A DNA stretch of 64,000 nt from ZC4RG20 sp036381515 (lineage in GTDB: Bacteria > Pseudomonadota > Gammaproteobacteria > Steroidobacterales > Rariloculaceae), in assembly GCA_036381515.1 (NCBI GenBank), contig DASVCR010000073.1:33499-97498 (forward strand), written 5' to 3'. The notes beneath the pieces are model-generated. The model searched no databases. It worked only from the letters and a program-made list of their open reading frames with translations, and had not been told where the DNA came from. Shown in pieces: positions 43,887-52,651 of the stretch (position 1 is the stretch's first letter; every line of letters starts with the position of its first letter). A program made the translations under genes and the position numbers.

Positions 43887-45080
43887 ATGGCTAGGCTGTG
43901 GGACAAGGGCCTGCCGCTCGACGAGCGCATCCTGCGCTTCACGGCCGGCGAGGATCACGTGCTCGACGAGCGGCTGGTCGAGTACGACGTGCGCGCGTCG
44001 ATCGCACACGCGCGGATGCTCGAGCAGCAGGGCCTGATCACGGCCGAGGACGGCGCGGCGATCCGCGAGGGCCTCGAGGCGCTCGCCGCCGCGCATGCGG
44101 CCGGCGAGTGGCAGATCTCCCTCGCGGACGAGGACGTGCACGGCGCGCTCGAGGCGCGGCTGATCGAGCGGATCGGCGATGCGGGCGGCCGCGTGCATCT
44201 CGGCCGTTCGCGCAACGACCAGGTGCTCGTCGCGCTGCGCCTATATCTCAAGGACGCGGTCGCGGCGCTCGCCGAACGCGCCGACGACGTGATCCGCGCG
44301 CTCGACGAGCTCGCAGACAGCCAAGGCGACATCCCGCTGCCCGGCTACACGCACATGCAGCCGGCGATGCCGAGCTCCGTGCGGCTCTGGGCGGGAGGCT
44401 TCGCGGCGGAGCTCCGCGACGACCGCGACGGCCTCCTCCGCACGCTCGCGCGGATCGATCAGAATCCGCTCGGCTCGGCGGCAGGCTACGGCGTGCCGAA
44501 CCTGCCGCTCGATCGCGAGGCGACGCGCCGCGAGCTCGGCTTCGCGCGCAACCATGAGCCGGTCACGGCCGTGCAGCTGTCGCGCGGCAAGGCCGAGGCG
44601 AGCGTGATCTTCGAGCTTTCGCTCCTCGTCGGCGACGTCGGCCGGCTCGCGTCGGACCTGCTCCTTTTCTATACGGCCGAGTTCGCCTACGTGACGCTGC
44701 CCGTCGAGATGACGACCGGCTCGTCGATCATGCCGCAGAAGCGCAACCCCGACGTCTTCGAGCTCCTGCGCGGCGCGCAGGCGACGCTCCACGGCGCGCT
44801 CGTCGAGACGCTCGGCATCACGGCGAAGCTCCCGTCCGGCTATCACCGCGATCTGCAGCGGCTCAAGGCACCGCTCTTTCGCAGCATCGATCTCGCGGAC
44901 GCGGTGCTCGAGATCGCCGCGCACGCGCTGCGCGGCGTCCGGTTCCGACCGGAGAACATCCGCCTCAGCGACGAGCTCTACGCCGCGGCGCGGGCGAACC
45001 AGCTCGTGCTCGAGCAGGGCCTGCCATTCCGCGAGGCCTACCGCCGGGTCGCCGCCGAGCTCGCGGCGAAGAAGCCATGA
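43887..45080 (+). CDS. argH: Argininosuccinate lyase
   Basis: Releases arginine and fumarate from argininosuccinate. 397 residues, shorter than the ~457 of E. coli ArgH. HLGRSRNDQ and the signature GSSIMPQKRNPD (Ser279/280) are intact, and the C-terminal domain appears reduced. The ATG is preceded by TTTTTCCGCTGC, with no ribosome site, because the repeat array reaches the start. It overlaps lptM by ATGA. Confidence 0.92.
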   Translation: MARLWDKGLPLDERILRFTAGEDHVLDERLVEYDVRASIAHARMLEQQGLITAEDGAAIREGLEALAAAHAAGEWQISLADEDVHGALEARLIERIGDAGGRVHLGRSRNDQVLVALRLYLKDAVAALAERADDVIRALDELADSQGDIPLPGYTHMQPAMPSSVRLWAGGFAAELRDDRDGLLRTLARIDQNPLGSAAGYGVPNLPLDREATRRELGFARNHEPVTAVQLSRGKAEASVIFELSLLVGDVGRLASDLLLFYTAEFAYVTLPVEMTTGSSIMPQKRNPDVFELLRGAQATLHGALVETLGITAKLPSGYHRDLQRLKAPLFRSIDLADAVLEIAAHALRGVRFRPENIRLSDELYAAARANQLVLEQGLPFREAYRRVAAELAAKKP

Positions 45081-45346
45081 CGGCCGAGCGGCGGCGCTCC
45101 AGAGGCCGCGCGTCCCGCGCGGCGACGGCGACGGGCGCGATCCTCGCCGGCATCGCGCTCGCGGCGCTCGCAGGCTGCGGGCAGAAGGGGCCGCTCGTGC
45201 TGCCCGACGAGGCGGCGACGCGCCCCGGAACGGCCCCTGCGTCGCGCGATTCGAGCGACGACGGGCGCAACGAGAACGCAGCCGGGAGCACGCCCACGGC
45301 GGACGACGATGACGAGCAAACGGAAGACGGAGCCGATGGCGGATAA
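45077..45346 (+). CDS. lptM: LptM-like lipoprotein
   Basis: Small lipoprotein of 89 residues with signal peptide and lipobox LAGC followed at once by the diagnostic GQKGPLVLPDE. LptM (YifL) aids LptD maturation in the outer membrane. The remainder is an acidic, Asp/Glu-rich tail. Overlaps argH by ATGA and polA by 11 bases. Confidence 0.85.
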   Translation: MTAERRRSRGRASRAATATGAILAGIALAALAGCGQKGPLVLPDEAATRPGTAPASRDSSDDGRNENAAGSTPTADDDDEQTEDGADGG

Positions 45347-48056
45347 GCCGCTCGTCCTCGTCGACGGCTCGTCGTACCTGTATCGCGCGTATCACGCGCT
45401 GCCCGACCTGTCGACGAAGGACGGCCAACCGACCGGCGCGCTGCTCGGCGTGCTGAACATGGTCTACAAGCTCATCGACGAGTATGAGCCCGAGCGCATG
45501 GCCGTCGTGTTCGACGCGCCGGGCAAGACGTTCCGCGACGAGCTCTACGAGGACTACAAGGCGAATCGGCCGCCGATGCCGGACGCGCTCGGCGCGCAGA
45601 TCGAGCCGCTGCTCGACGCGATCCGCAAGATCGGCATCCCGGTCATCAGCGTGCCGGGCATCGAGGCGGACGACGTGATCGGCACCATCGCGAAGCGCGC
45701 AGCCGACGCGGGCGTCTCGACCGTGATCTCGACGTCCGACAAGGACATGGCGCAGCTCGTCGACGGCCGGATCACGCTCGTCGATACGATGCCGCGGCCG
45801 GGCCGCGACGCGTCGCAGCCGATCGACGCGGCGGCGGTCAAGGCGAAGTTCGGCGTCGGCCCGGAGCTCATCGTCGACTACCTCGCGCTCGTCGGCGACA
45901 CGACCGACAACATCCCGGGCGTCAAGGGCGTCGGCGCGAAGACCGCCGCGAAGTGGCTCGAGCAATACGGCTCGCTCGACGCGCTGATCCAGCATGCGGA
46001 CGAGATCAAAGGAAAGGCCGGCGAGAGCCTGCGCGAGGCGATTCCGCACCTGCCGCTCTACCGCGAGCTCGCGACGATCCGCTGCGACTGCGAGCTGCCG
46101 TTCGGGCTCGACGAGCTCGAGGTCGAGGCTCCGGACATCGACGGCCTGCGCGAGCTTTACACGCGCCTCGAGCTCTTCTCGCTGATCAAGCGGCGACTGC
46201 CGTCGCCCGAGCCCGGCGCGGTGCCGCCGCCCCCCGAGCCCGAGACGCCGCGCCGCTACGAGACGGTCCTGACCGAAGCGCAGCTCGACGCGTGGATCGA
46301 GCGCATCGCCGCGGCACCGCTCGTCGCGCTCGACGTGCGGAGCGATCGGCCGGACTACATGCACGCGAGGCTGGTCGGCCTCGCGCTGTCCGTGCACCCG
46401 GGCGAAGCGGCGTATATCCCCCTCGCCCACCGCAGCACCGAGGCGCCCGAGCAGCTCGACCGCGACGCGGTGATCGAGCGGCTGAAGCCCTGGCTCGAGT
46501 CCGACGCGGCGGCGAAGGTCGTTCACGACGGCAAGCTCGCCTCACACGTGCTCAAGCGCGAACGCGTCACGCTGCGCGGCATACGCCACGACACGATGCT
46601 CGAGTCGTACGTGCTGAACTCGGTCGGGTCGCGCCACGACCTCGACGCGATCGCGTCGAAGTACCTCGGCCTCAAAACCGTCACGCTCGAGGACGTCTGT
46701 GGACGCGGTGCGAAGCAGATCCCGTTCGATCAGCTCGGCGTCGACGACGCGTGCCGCTACGCGGCGGAGAACGCGGACGTCGCGCTCCGCGCGCACGACA
46801 CCCTGTGGCCGCGTCTCGTCGAGACGCCGGAGCTCGAGCGGCTCTACGTGGAGATCGAGCAGCCGCTGTCGGCCGTGCTGTTCGCGATGGAGGAGGCGGG
46901 CGTCAAGGTCGACGCGAAGATGCTCGAGAGGCAGAGCAGGGAGCTCGCCGAAGAGATGGCCCGGGTGGAGAAGGAGGCGTACGAGGCCGCCGGCGGCCCC
47001 TTCAACCTGGGCTCGCCGAAGCAGCTGCAGGAGGTGCTCTACGAGCGGCTCGCGCTGCCCGTGCTCGGCAAGACGCCCGGCGGGCAGCCGTCGACGGCCG
47101 AGAGCGTGCTCGCCGAGCTTGCGGTGTCGTACGACCTGCCGCGGCTGATCCTCGAGCACCGCGCCCTCGCGAAGCTGAAGTCGACGTACGCGGACAAGCT
47201 GCCGCGCGAGATCAACCCGCAGACCGGGCGCATCCACACGTCGTACCACCAGGCCGTGGCCGCGACCGGACGGCTCTCGTCGTCCGATCCGAACCTGCAG
47301 AACATTCCGATCCGCACGCCGGAGGGACGCAGGATCCGCCAGGCGTTCGTCGCGGAGCGCGGCTACAAGCTGATCGCGGCCGACTACTCGCAGATCGAGC
47401 TCAGGATCATGGCGCACCTGTCCGGCGACGAGCGGCTGCGCGCAGCGTTTGCCGAGCGCGAGGACATCCATCGCGCGACGGCCGCCGAGGTGTTCAACGT
47501 GCCGCTCGCGGACGTCACCGCGGACCAGCGCCGCTCCGCGAAGGCGATCAACTTCGGGCTGATCTACGGGATGTCGGCGTTTGGCCTCGCGCGCCAGCTC
47601 GGCGTCGAGCGCGGCGTCGCGCAGCGCTACATCGACCTCTATTTCCAGCGCTACCCCGGCGTGAAGCGCTACATGGACGAGACGCGCGAGCGGGCCCGCC
47701 GCGACGGCTACGTATCGACCGTGTTCGGGCGCCGCCTCTACCTGCCCGAGATCAACGAGCGCAACGCGCAGCGGCGGCAGTACGCCGAGCGCAGCGCGAT
47801 CAATGCGCCGATGCAGGGCACGGCCGCGGACATCATCAAGCGCGCGATGCTGAAGATCCACGCGTGGCTCGCCGACGCGCGGGTCGATGCGCGGCTGATC
47901 ATGCAGGTCCACGACGAGCTCGTGCTCGAGGTCCGCCAGGACCAGGCCGCGGACGTGGCCCACGCCGTCGTCGCGCTCATGGAGTCGGCCGCGGAACTCG
48001 ACGTGCCGCTGAAGGTCGATGCGGGCATCGGCGGGAACTGGGACGAGGCGCACTAG
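45336..48056 (+). CDS. polA: DNA polymerase I with degenerate 3'-5' exonuclease
   Basis: 906 residues (E. coli 928). The 5'-3' exonuclease (1 to about 290, GIEADDVIGTIAKRA), the 3'-5' exonuclease-like domain (about 305-490) and the polymerase (about 500-906) are all present. Polymerase motifs ADYSQIELR and VHDELV are intact. In the proofreading domain, at a constant offset of 22 from E. coli numbering, Asp355 is kept (D333) but Glu357 is Arg335, Asp424 is Ala402 and Asp501 is Asn479, so proofreading should be lost. ATG at 45336 has ACGGAG upstream. Overlaps lptM. Confidence 0.95.
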   Translation: MADKPLVLVDGSSYLYRAYHALPDLSTKDGQPTGALLGVLNMVYKLIDEYEPERMAVVFDAPGKTFRDELYEDYKANRPPMPDALGAQIEPLLDAIRKIGIPVISVPGIEADDVIGTIAKRAADAGVSTVISTSDKDMAQLVDGRITLVDTMPRPGRDASQPIDAAAVKAKFGVGPELIVDYLALVGDTTDNIPGVKGVGAKTAAKWLEQYGSLDALIQHADEIKGKAGESLREAIPHLPLYRELATIRCDCELPFGLDELEVEAPDIDGLRELYTRLELFSLIKRRLPSPEPGAVPPPPEPETPRRYETVLTEAQLDAWIERIAAAPLVALDVRSDRPDYMHARLVGLALSVHPGEAAYIPLAHRSTEAPEQLDRDAVIERLKPWLESDAAAKVVHDGKLASHVLKRERVTLRGIRHDTMLESYVLNSVGSRHDLDAIASKYLGLKTVTLEDVCGRGAKQIPFDQLGVDDACRYAAENADVALRAHDTLWPRLVETPELERLYVEIEQPLSAVLFAMEEAGVKVDAKMLERQSRELAEEMARVEKEAYEAAGGPFNLGSPKQLQEVLYERLALPVLGKTPGGQPSTAESVLAELAVSYDLPRLILEHRALAKLKSTYADKLPREINPQTGRIHTSYHQAVAATGRLSSSDPNLQNIPIRTPEGRRIRQAFVAERGYKLIAADYSQIELRIMAHLSGDERLRAAFAEREDIHRATAAEVFNVPLADVTADQRRSAKAINFGLIYGMSAFGLARQLGVERGVAQRYIDLYFQRYPGVKRYMDETRERARRDGYVSTVFGRRLYLPEINERNAQRRQYAERSAINAPMQGTAADIIKRAMLKIHAWLADARVDARLIMQVHDELVLEVRQDQAADVAHAVVALMESAAELDVPLKVDAGIGGNWDEAH

Positions 48057-48164
48057 GCAGCCCTCCGAGCCGCGATGACGCGGCCGCCGCCGGGCCGGCC
48101 CGCGGGGCCAATTACCCCGGGGCCGGCGGTCCGAGGCCGATGAATTTTTCTCCGCCGAGCCCCC

Positions 48165-48192
48165 GGAACTTTTCGCAGCGGCCCCGGACTAA
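48165..48192 (+). promoter_or_regulatory. SigmaE-like promoter of the polA-engB small RNA
   Basis: GGAACTT (48165-48171) is followed by exactly 16 bases and ACTAA (48188-48192), against a consensus GGAACTT-N16-TCTAA/TCTGA for RpoE/AlgU. The predicted start is near 48198. The ErsA RNA of Pseudomonas, at the same locus, is controlled by the AlgU-type sigma factor, which supports the reading. Confidence 0.6.
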
Positions 48193-48198
48193 TGCCCC

Positions 48199-48351
48199 AG
48201 ACGTCCGATGAGGGCGTCCCCGCTATCCTCCCTAAGCGGGCTTGGTTCCGGTTACCCCAACCGGAACACCTGGTCCCGGGCGTGTCCCCTGAATCCCGCG
48301 CCCGGGGCCACTTCAAACTGGCCCCGCGGTTCCCCCCCGGGGCCTTTTTTT
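48199..48351 (+). ncRNA. Candidate small regulatory RNA (Spot 42/ErsA position)
   Basis: About 153 bases with no open frame and four clean hairpins: A, CCCGCT/AGCGGG (48219-48240) with a ten-base loop ATCCTCCCTA; B, nine perfect pairs (48245-48267) with loop ACCCC; C, twelve pairs with one G-U (48271-48310); D, the terminator (48320-48344) with a C-rich loop and seven T. Loops A and D could pair with Shine-Dalgarno sequences. The locus polA-RNA-engB is the one of Spot 42 in E. coli and ErsA in Pseudomonas. I see no sequence identity to either from memory, so orthology rests on position, promoter and architecture. Confidence 0.65.
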
Positions 48352-48978
48352 ATGTCCGGCGGGCGCCTCGTCGCCCTCCTTCGCCGCGTCGTCCGGACCG
48401 GACGCCCCGTCGAACCAGCGGTCGAGGCACGCGCGCGCGTCGTCGACCCCCTGCCCCGTCTGCGCCGAGAAGACGATGACCCCGGCCGTGGCGGGAACCT
48501 CGGCCGCCACGCGGCGACGCTGCCGCGCGGCCTCGTTCCGGCTCACCTTGTCCGCTTTCGTCAGCAGCAACAGCGTCGGCAGGCCGAGCGCCTCCGCCCA
48601 GTCGAGCATCGTCCGATCGAGCTCGGTCACGCCTCGCCGGATGTCCATCGTCACGACCAGGCCGCGGAGGTTCGGCCGACCTTGCAGGTACCCGTCGAGC
48701 AGCGAGCGCCAGCGCTTCCGGACGTCGGGCGTGACCTGCGCGAACCCGTAGCCCGGCAGGTCGACGATCCGCCTGCCCGGTCCGGCCTCGAAGAAGTTGA
48801 TCAGCTGCGTGCGCCCCGGCGTCTTGCTGACGCGGGCAAGCTTCCGCACGCCGGTGATCGCGTTGATCGCACTCGATTTGCCCGAGTTCGAGCGGCCGAC
48901 GAACGCGACCTCGGGCTCGTCGGGCCTCAGGAAACCGCTCGGATCCGAGGCGCTTGTCAGAAACTTGGCGGCGGCCAT
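48313..48978 (-). CDS. engB: Ribosome biogenesis GTP-binding protein EngB/YihA
   Basis: GTPase of 221 residues needed for large ribosomal subunit assembly. G1 GRSNSGKS (28-35), G3 DLPGYGFA and G4 TKADKV are all intact. ATG at 48978 is chosen by match to the family. The final ~14 residues (from GHKKRP) are encoded by the antisense of the small-RNA terminator and are probably not conserved. Expressed towards the small RNA, convergent with it. Confidence 0.93.
   Translation of the reverse strand: MAAAKFLTSASDPSGFLRPDEPEVAFVGRSNSGKSSAINAITGVRKLARVSKTPGRTQLINFFEAGPGRRIVDLPGYGFAQVTPDVRKRWRSLLDGYLQGRPNLRGLVVTMDIRRGVTELDRTMLDWAEALGLPTLLLLTKADKVSRNEAARQRRRVAAEVPATAGVIVFSAQTGQGVDDARACLDRWFDGASGPDDAAKEGDEAPAGHKKRPRGGTAGPV
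48320..48351 (+). terminator. Rho-independent terminator of the small RNA
   Basis: A seven-pair GC stem GGCCCCG/CGGGGCC (48320-48326 and 48338-48344), an 11-base loop and seven T (48345-48351) on the plus strand. It lies inside the 3' end of engB on the other strand. Confidence 0.85.
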
Positions 48979-49068
48979 ATTCGCGGCTGCGGACGGAACG
49001 GCGAAGGGCAAGTAGTGTACAATCCGCGCCTCACCTCGACGAAAGCATTCCAGGGAAGCGTGGACGAG

Positions 49069-49746
49069 ATGATCGACGAACCGCGCGGCCGCCGTTTGCG
49101 GCCCTCGACGGTGCTCGCCGCCGTCGCCTTCGTCGCGGCGACCGTACTGACCGGGACGGCCTCCGCGCAGCAGCAGGGACAGGACGTCATTTTCGGCGGC
49201 TCGGTCGAGGCCGGCCGGGAGAAATCGACGACGTGCGCGTCGTGCCACGGCGTCGACGGCAACAGCGTGAGCGCGGAGTGGCCGAGCCTTGCCGGTCAGC
49301 ACCCGCGCTACATCTACAATCAGCTCCAGGCCTTCAAGAACGGCGAGCGGCAGGATCCGGGCATGCAGCAGTTCGCGATGATGTTGTCCGATCAGGACAT
49401 GCGCGACATCGCGGCCTACTATTCGTCGCAGCAGCTCACGCCGAAGGGCGCTGATCCGGAGCTCGTCGGGCTCGGCGAGGACGTCTACCGCGCCGGCATC
49501 CCGGAGCGGGGCGTGCCGGCCTGCATGGCCTGCCACGGCCCCGGCGGGCACGGCAACTTCCTTGCCGGCTTCCCGCGCATCAGCGGTCAGAATTCGGCAT
49601 ATATGCTGAAGACGATGCAGGAGTACGCGGCCGGGACCCGCCGCTCCGACACTCAGTACAATCAGATGATGCGCAACATCGCCGACCAGCTGCTCGAGGA
49701 CGAGCTGCGCGCGGTCGTGAGCTACGTGCAGGGCCTGCGGCAATGA
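49069..49746 (+). CDS. Cytochrome c4 family dihaem protein
   Basis: Periplasmic c-type cytochrome of about 225 residues: a signal peptide ending TASAQQ, then two haem sites CASCHG and CMACHG with PSLAGQHPRYIYNQL and PRISGQNSAYMLKTM in the two halves. Cytochrome c4 carries electrons to terminal oxidases. Start ATG 49069, or GTG 49060 closer to AGGGA. Overlaps dsbA by ATGA, the order seen in Pseudomonas (engB-cc4-dsbA). Confidence 0.9.
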   Translation: MIDEPRGRRLRPSTVLAAVAFVAATVLTGTASAQQQGQDVIFGGSVEAGREKSTTCASCHGVDGNSVSAEWPSLAGQHPRYIYNQLQAFKNGERQDPGMQQFAMMLSDQDMRDIAAYYSSQQLTPKGADPELVGLGEDVYRAGIPERGVPACMACHGPGGHGNFLAGFPRISGQNSAYMLKTMQEYAAGTRRSDTQYNQMMRNIADQLLEDELRAVVSYVQGLRQ

Positions 49747-50489
49747 TCCGCGCGTGCCGCCGCATCGTCGTGCCGCTCGGGCTGCTGCTGCTCGCCGCCT
49801 GCGGGGCAGGCGACCCGCAGGGTGCCGACCGGGGCCTCGCCCCCGCCGGTGACGAGGCGGCCCTCGAGCCGGAGGATGCCGCGGCCCGGCCCGCCGATGC
49901 CGAGGAGGCGCCGACGTCTGCGCGCTTCCAGCTCGGCGTCCACTACGAGCGGCTGTCGCCGACGCAGCCGACGAGCTCGAGCCCCGACCAGATCGAGGTC
50001 GCAGAAGTGTTCTGGTACGGCTGCCCGCATTGCTACGCGTTCGAGCCGTATCTCGAGCGGTGGGCTGCGCAGAAGCCGGCCGACGTGAGCTTCGTGCGGA
50101 TCCCCGCGCTCTGGAATCCCGTGCTGCGGACCCACGCCCGGGCGTTCTATACCGCGCAAGTGCTCGGTAAGCTCGACGAGATGCACTCGGCGTTCTTCAA
50201 CGAGATCCACGAGAACGGCAATCCGCTCGACACGCGTGAGGCCCTTGCGGAGTTCTTCGCGCGCTTCGGTGTCGATGCCGCCGAGTTCGAGCGGACGTTC
50301 GACTCGTACGATGGGGTCCACGAGGCGCTCCAGCGGGCCGAGCAGCTGAACCGCGCCTACCGGATCACGAGCGTCCCCACGATCGTCGTGAACGGCAAGT
50401 ACACGACGAACGCGACGCTCGCGGGGAGCTACGAGCAGCTGATCGAGCTGATCGACGAGCTCGTCGAGTCGGAGCGTCTCGACGACTGA
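49743..50489 (+). CDS. dsbA: Thiol:disulfide interchange protein DsbA, lipoprotein-like
   Basis: Periplasmic disulfide oxidase of 248 residues with the CPHC active site (near residue 94) in FWYGCPHCYAFEPYL and the cis-Pro loop VPTIVVNGKY. The N-terminus has a lipobox LLAAC, so this DsbA is probably lipid-anchored, and an acidic linker separates the anchor from the fold. Overlaps the cytochrome c4 gene. Confidence 0.92.
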   Translation: MIRACRRIVVPLGLLLLAACGAGDPQGADRGLAPAGDEAALEPEDAAARPADAEEAPTSARFQLGVHYERLSPTQPTSSSPDQIEVAEVFWYGCPHCYAFEPYLERWAAQKPADVSFVRIPALWNPVLRTHARAFYTAQVLGKLDEMHSAFFNEIHENGNPLDTREALAEFFARFGVDAAEFERTFDSYDGVHEALQRAEQLNRAYRITSVPTIVVNGKYTTNATLAGSYEQLIELIDELVESERLDD

Positions 50490-50555
50490 CGCCGAAGCGG
50501 CCCGCCGCGGCATGCGGCTCGCCGCCCTCCTGCTCCTCCGGCGGGCTCCGGCGCC

Positions 50556-51461
50556 TTAGAACGGGTCCCGCGGCTCCGCGAGGCCGTACGGGTCGACGTG
50601 GATCAGCACCTCCGCGCGCGGAAATGCGTTCCGGACCTCGCGCGCGACCTCCTCCGAGATCGCATGCGCCTCGAGCAGCGTGAGGTTCGGGTCGAGCTCG
50701 AGGTGAAGCTGGATGAACTCCGTGTGCCCGGACGACCGCGTCCGCACGTCGTGGAACCCGAGCACCGCCGGGTGGCCGGCGATGATGCTCTCGATGCGGC
50801 CGCGGGCGCTGGTCGGCAGCTCGCGGTCGAGGAGCACGTCGAGCGCTTCCACGACGATCCGCCGCACGCTCCATAGGATCGCACCGACGACGAAGAGGCC
50901 GAGCAGCGGGTCGAGCAGATACCAGCCGAAACGGTAGCTCACGAAGAGCCCGACGAGCAGCGCGGCGTTCGTCAGGACGTCCGCCTGGTAGTGGACCGAG
51001 TCGGCCGAGATCGCGAGCGAGTCGGTCTTCGCGATCACGTAGCGCTGCAGCGCAAAGAGGCCGAGCGTCAGCAGCAGCGACACGCCGAGCGTGCCGAGCG
51101 CCGCCGCGGGCGCCTCGAGCGGCTCCGGCGCGATCAGGCGGCCCGCGGCCTCGAGGCCGACGTAGAGCGCGGAGCCCGTGACGATCAGCGCCTGCACGAG
51201 GCCCGCGACGCCTTCGGACTTGCCGTGCCCGAAGCGGTGCTCGCGATCCGCGGGCGCGAGCGAGATGCGCACGGCGAGAAGCGTGATCAGCGACGCGGCG
51301 AGATCGAGCAGCGAGTCCGCGAGCGAGCCGAGCAGCGCGACCGAGCCGCTTGCCGCGTACGCCCACGCCTTCATCACGATCAGCACGAACGCGACGGTGA
51401 CGGACCCGCCGCTTGCGAGTCGCATCAGCCGCGCGCGGTCGCCGGATTCCGCAACCTGCAT
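50556..51461 (-). CDS. Cation diffusion facilitator (FieF-like divalent metal exporter)
   Basis: Inner-membrane metal/proton antiporter of 301 residues (E. coli FieF 300). Six helices; the metal site has DxxxD in LADSLLDLA and HxxxD in SVHYQADV. The C-terminal cytoplasmic domain has the IQLHLELDPNLTLLEAH pattern with further His. Exports zinc or iron in relatives. ATG at 51461 by family length. The next gene on the strand, ybdL-like, lies just upstream. Confidence 0.9.
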   Translation of the reverse strand: MQVAESGDRARLMRLASGGSVTVAFVLIVMKAWAYAASGSVALLGSLADSLLDLAASLITLLAVRISLAPADREHRFGHGKSEGVAGLVQALIVTGSALYVGLEAAGRLIAPEPLEAPAAALGTLGVSLLLTLGLFALQRYVIAKTDSLAISADSVHYQADVLTNAALLVGLFVSYRFGWYLLDPLLGLFVVGAILWSVRRIVVEALDVLLDRELPTSARGRIESIIAGHPAVLGFHDVRTRSSGHTEFIQLHLELDPNLTLLEAHAISEEVAREVRNAFPRAEVLIHVDPYGLAEPRDPF

Positions 51462-51484
51462 CGTTGCCGCCCGAACGCGAGCGC

Positions 51485-52633
51485 CTAGACCTTGCAGAGC
51501 CGTTCCGCGGCCTCTCGCAGCGTCTGCTCCTGCTTCGCGAAACAGAAACGCACGAGCGTCGAGCCGGGCGGAGGCTCGGCGCAGAACACCGAGATCGGGA
51601 TCACCGCGACGCCGTGCTCGATCGTGAGCCGCCGCGCGAACTCGGTATCCGGCTCCGACGAGATCCGCCCGTAATCGGCGAGCTGGAAGTACGTGCCGCG
51701 CGCCGGAGCGAGCTCGAATCGCGAGCCGGCGAGGAGCTCGACGAAGAGATCCCGCTTCTGCCGGTAGAAGTCCGGCAGCGACAGGTAATGCTCCGGCCGC
51801 TCGCGGATGAAGTCCGCGAGCGCGTGCTGCAGGGGCGTGACCGTCGCGAACGTCAGATACTGATGGATCTTGCGCAGCTCCGCGGTCAGCGCGCGGGGCG
51901 CGACGGCGTACCCGACCTTCCACCCGGTCGCGTGATAGGTCTTGCCGAACGAGAACACCGCGAACGAGCGCTCCTTGAGCTCCGGATGCGCGAGCACGGT
52001 CGCGTGCCGGCCGTCGAACACGATGTGCTCGTACACCTCGTCGCTCAGCAGGTAGCAGCCGTACGGGCGGAGCAGCGCGGCGAGCTCGCCCAGGTCCTCG
52101 TCGGTCAGGAGCGCGCCGCTCGGGTTGTGCGGCGAGTTGACGATCACGAGGCGGGTGCGGTCGGAAAGCACGGACTTCAAGCGCTCCCAGTCGATCGAGA
52201 ACGACGGGCGTGCGAGCGGAACGTGAAGCGTCCGGCCGCCGGCGAGCGTGACCGCCGGCTCGTACGAGTCGTAGGCCGGATCGAAGACGATCACCTCGTC
52301 GCCCGGGCGCACGACCGCGTGGATCGCGGCGAACAGCGCCTCGGTCGCGCCGGGCGTCACGGTGATCTCCGTCTCCGGATCCGCATGAACGCCGTAGAGG
52401 CCGCGGAGCTTCTCCGCGATCGCCTCGCGCAGCTCGCGCACGCCGGCCATCGGCGCGTACTGATTGCGGCCGGCCTCCAAATAATGCGTCACGCGCGCGA
52501 CGAGCTCGGCCGGCGGTTGAAAATCCGGGAACCCCTGTGAGAGGTTAATGGCTTTCTGCTGCTCGGCGAGCTGCGACATCACCGTGAAGATCGTCGTGCC
52601 GACCTTCGGGAGTTTCGATTCAAGCAGACTCAT
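51485..52633 (-). CDS. Class I/II aminotransferase, methionine aminotransferase (YbdL)-like
   Basis: PLP enzyme of 382 residues (E. coli YbdL 386). SQGFPDFQPP, TPGATEALFAAI, NSPHNPSGALL and the PLP Lys in SFGKTYHATGWKVGY are visible. YbdL transaminates methionine and aromatic amino acids; kynurenine aminotransferase-like activity is also possible. ATG at 52633 by family match, only 18 bases from the divergent DUF2905 start. Confidence 0.88.
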   Translation of the reverse strand: MSLLESKLPKVGTTIFTVMSQLAEQQKAINLSQGFPDFQPPAELVARVTHYLEAGRNQYAPMAGVRELREAIAEKLRGLYGVHADPETEITVTPGATEALFAAIHAVVRPGDEVIVFDPAYDSYEPAVTLAGGRTLHVPLARPSFSIDWERLKSVLSDRTRLVIVNSPHNPSGALLTDEDLGELAALLRPYGCYLLSDEVYEHIVFDGRHATVLAHPELKERSFAVFSFGKTYHATGWKVGYAVAPRALTAELRKIHQYLTFATVTPLQHALADFIRERPEHYLSLPDFYRQKRDLFVELLAGSRFELAPARGTYFQLADYGRISSEPDTEFARRLTIEHGVAVIPISVFCAEPPPGSTLVRFCFAKQEQTLREAAERLCKV

Positions 52634-52651
52634 GCGCGCGGAGATCCGACG

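Noticed and set aside
44241..46526. 761-codon open frame antisense to argH-polA
   Set aside because: Spans three clear genes on the other strand and has no recognisable motif.
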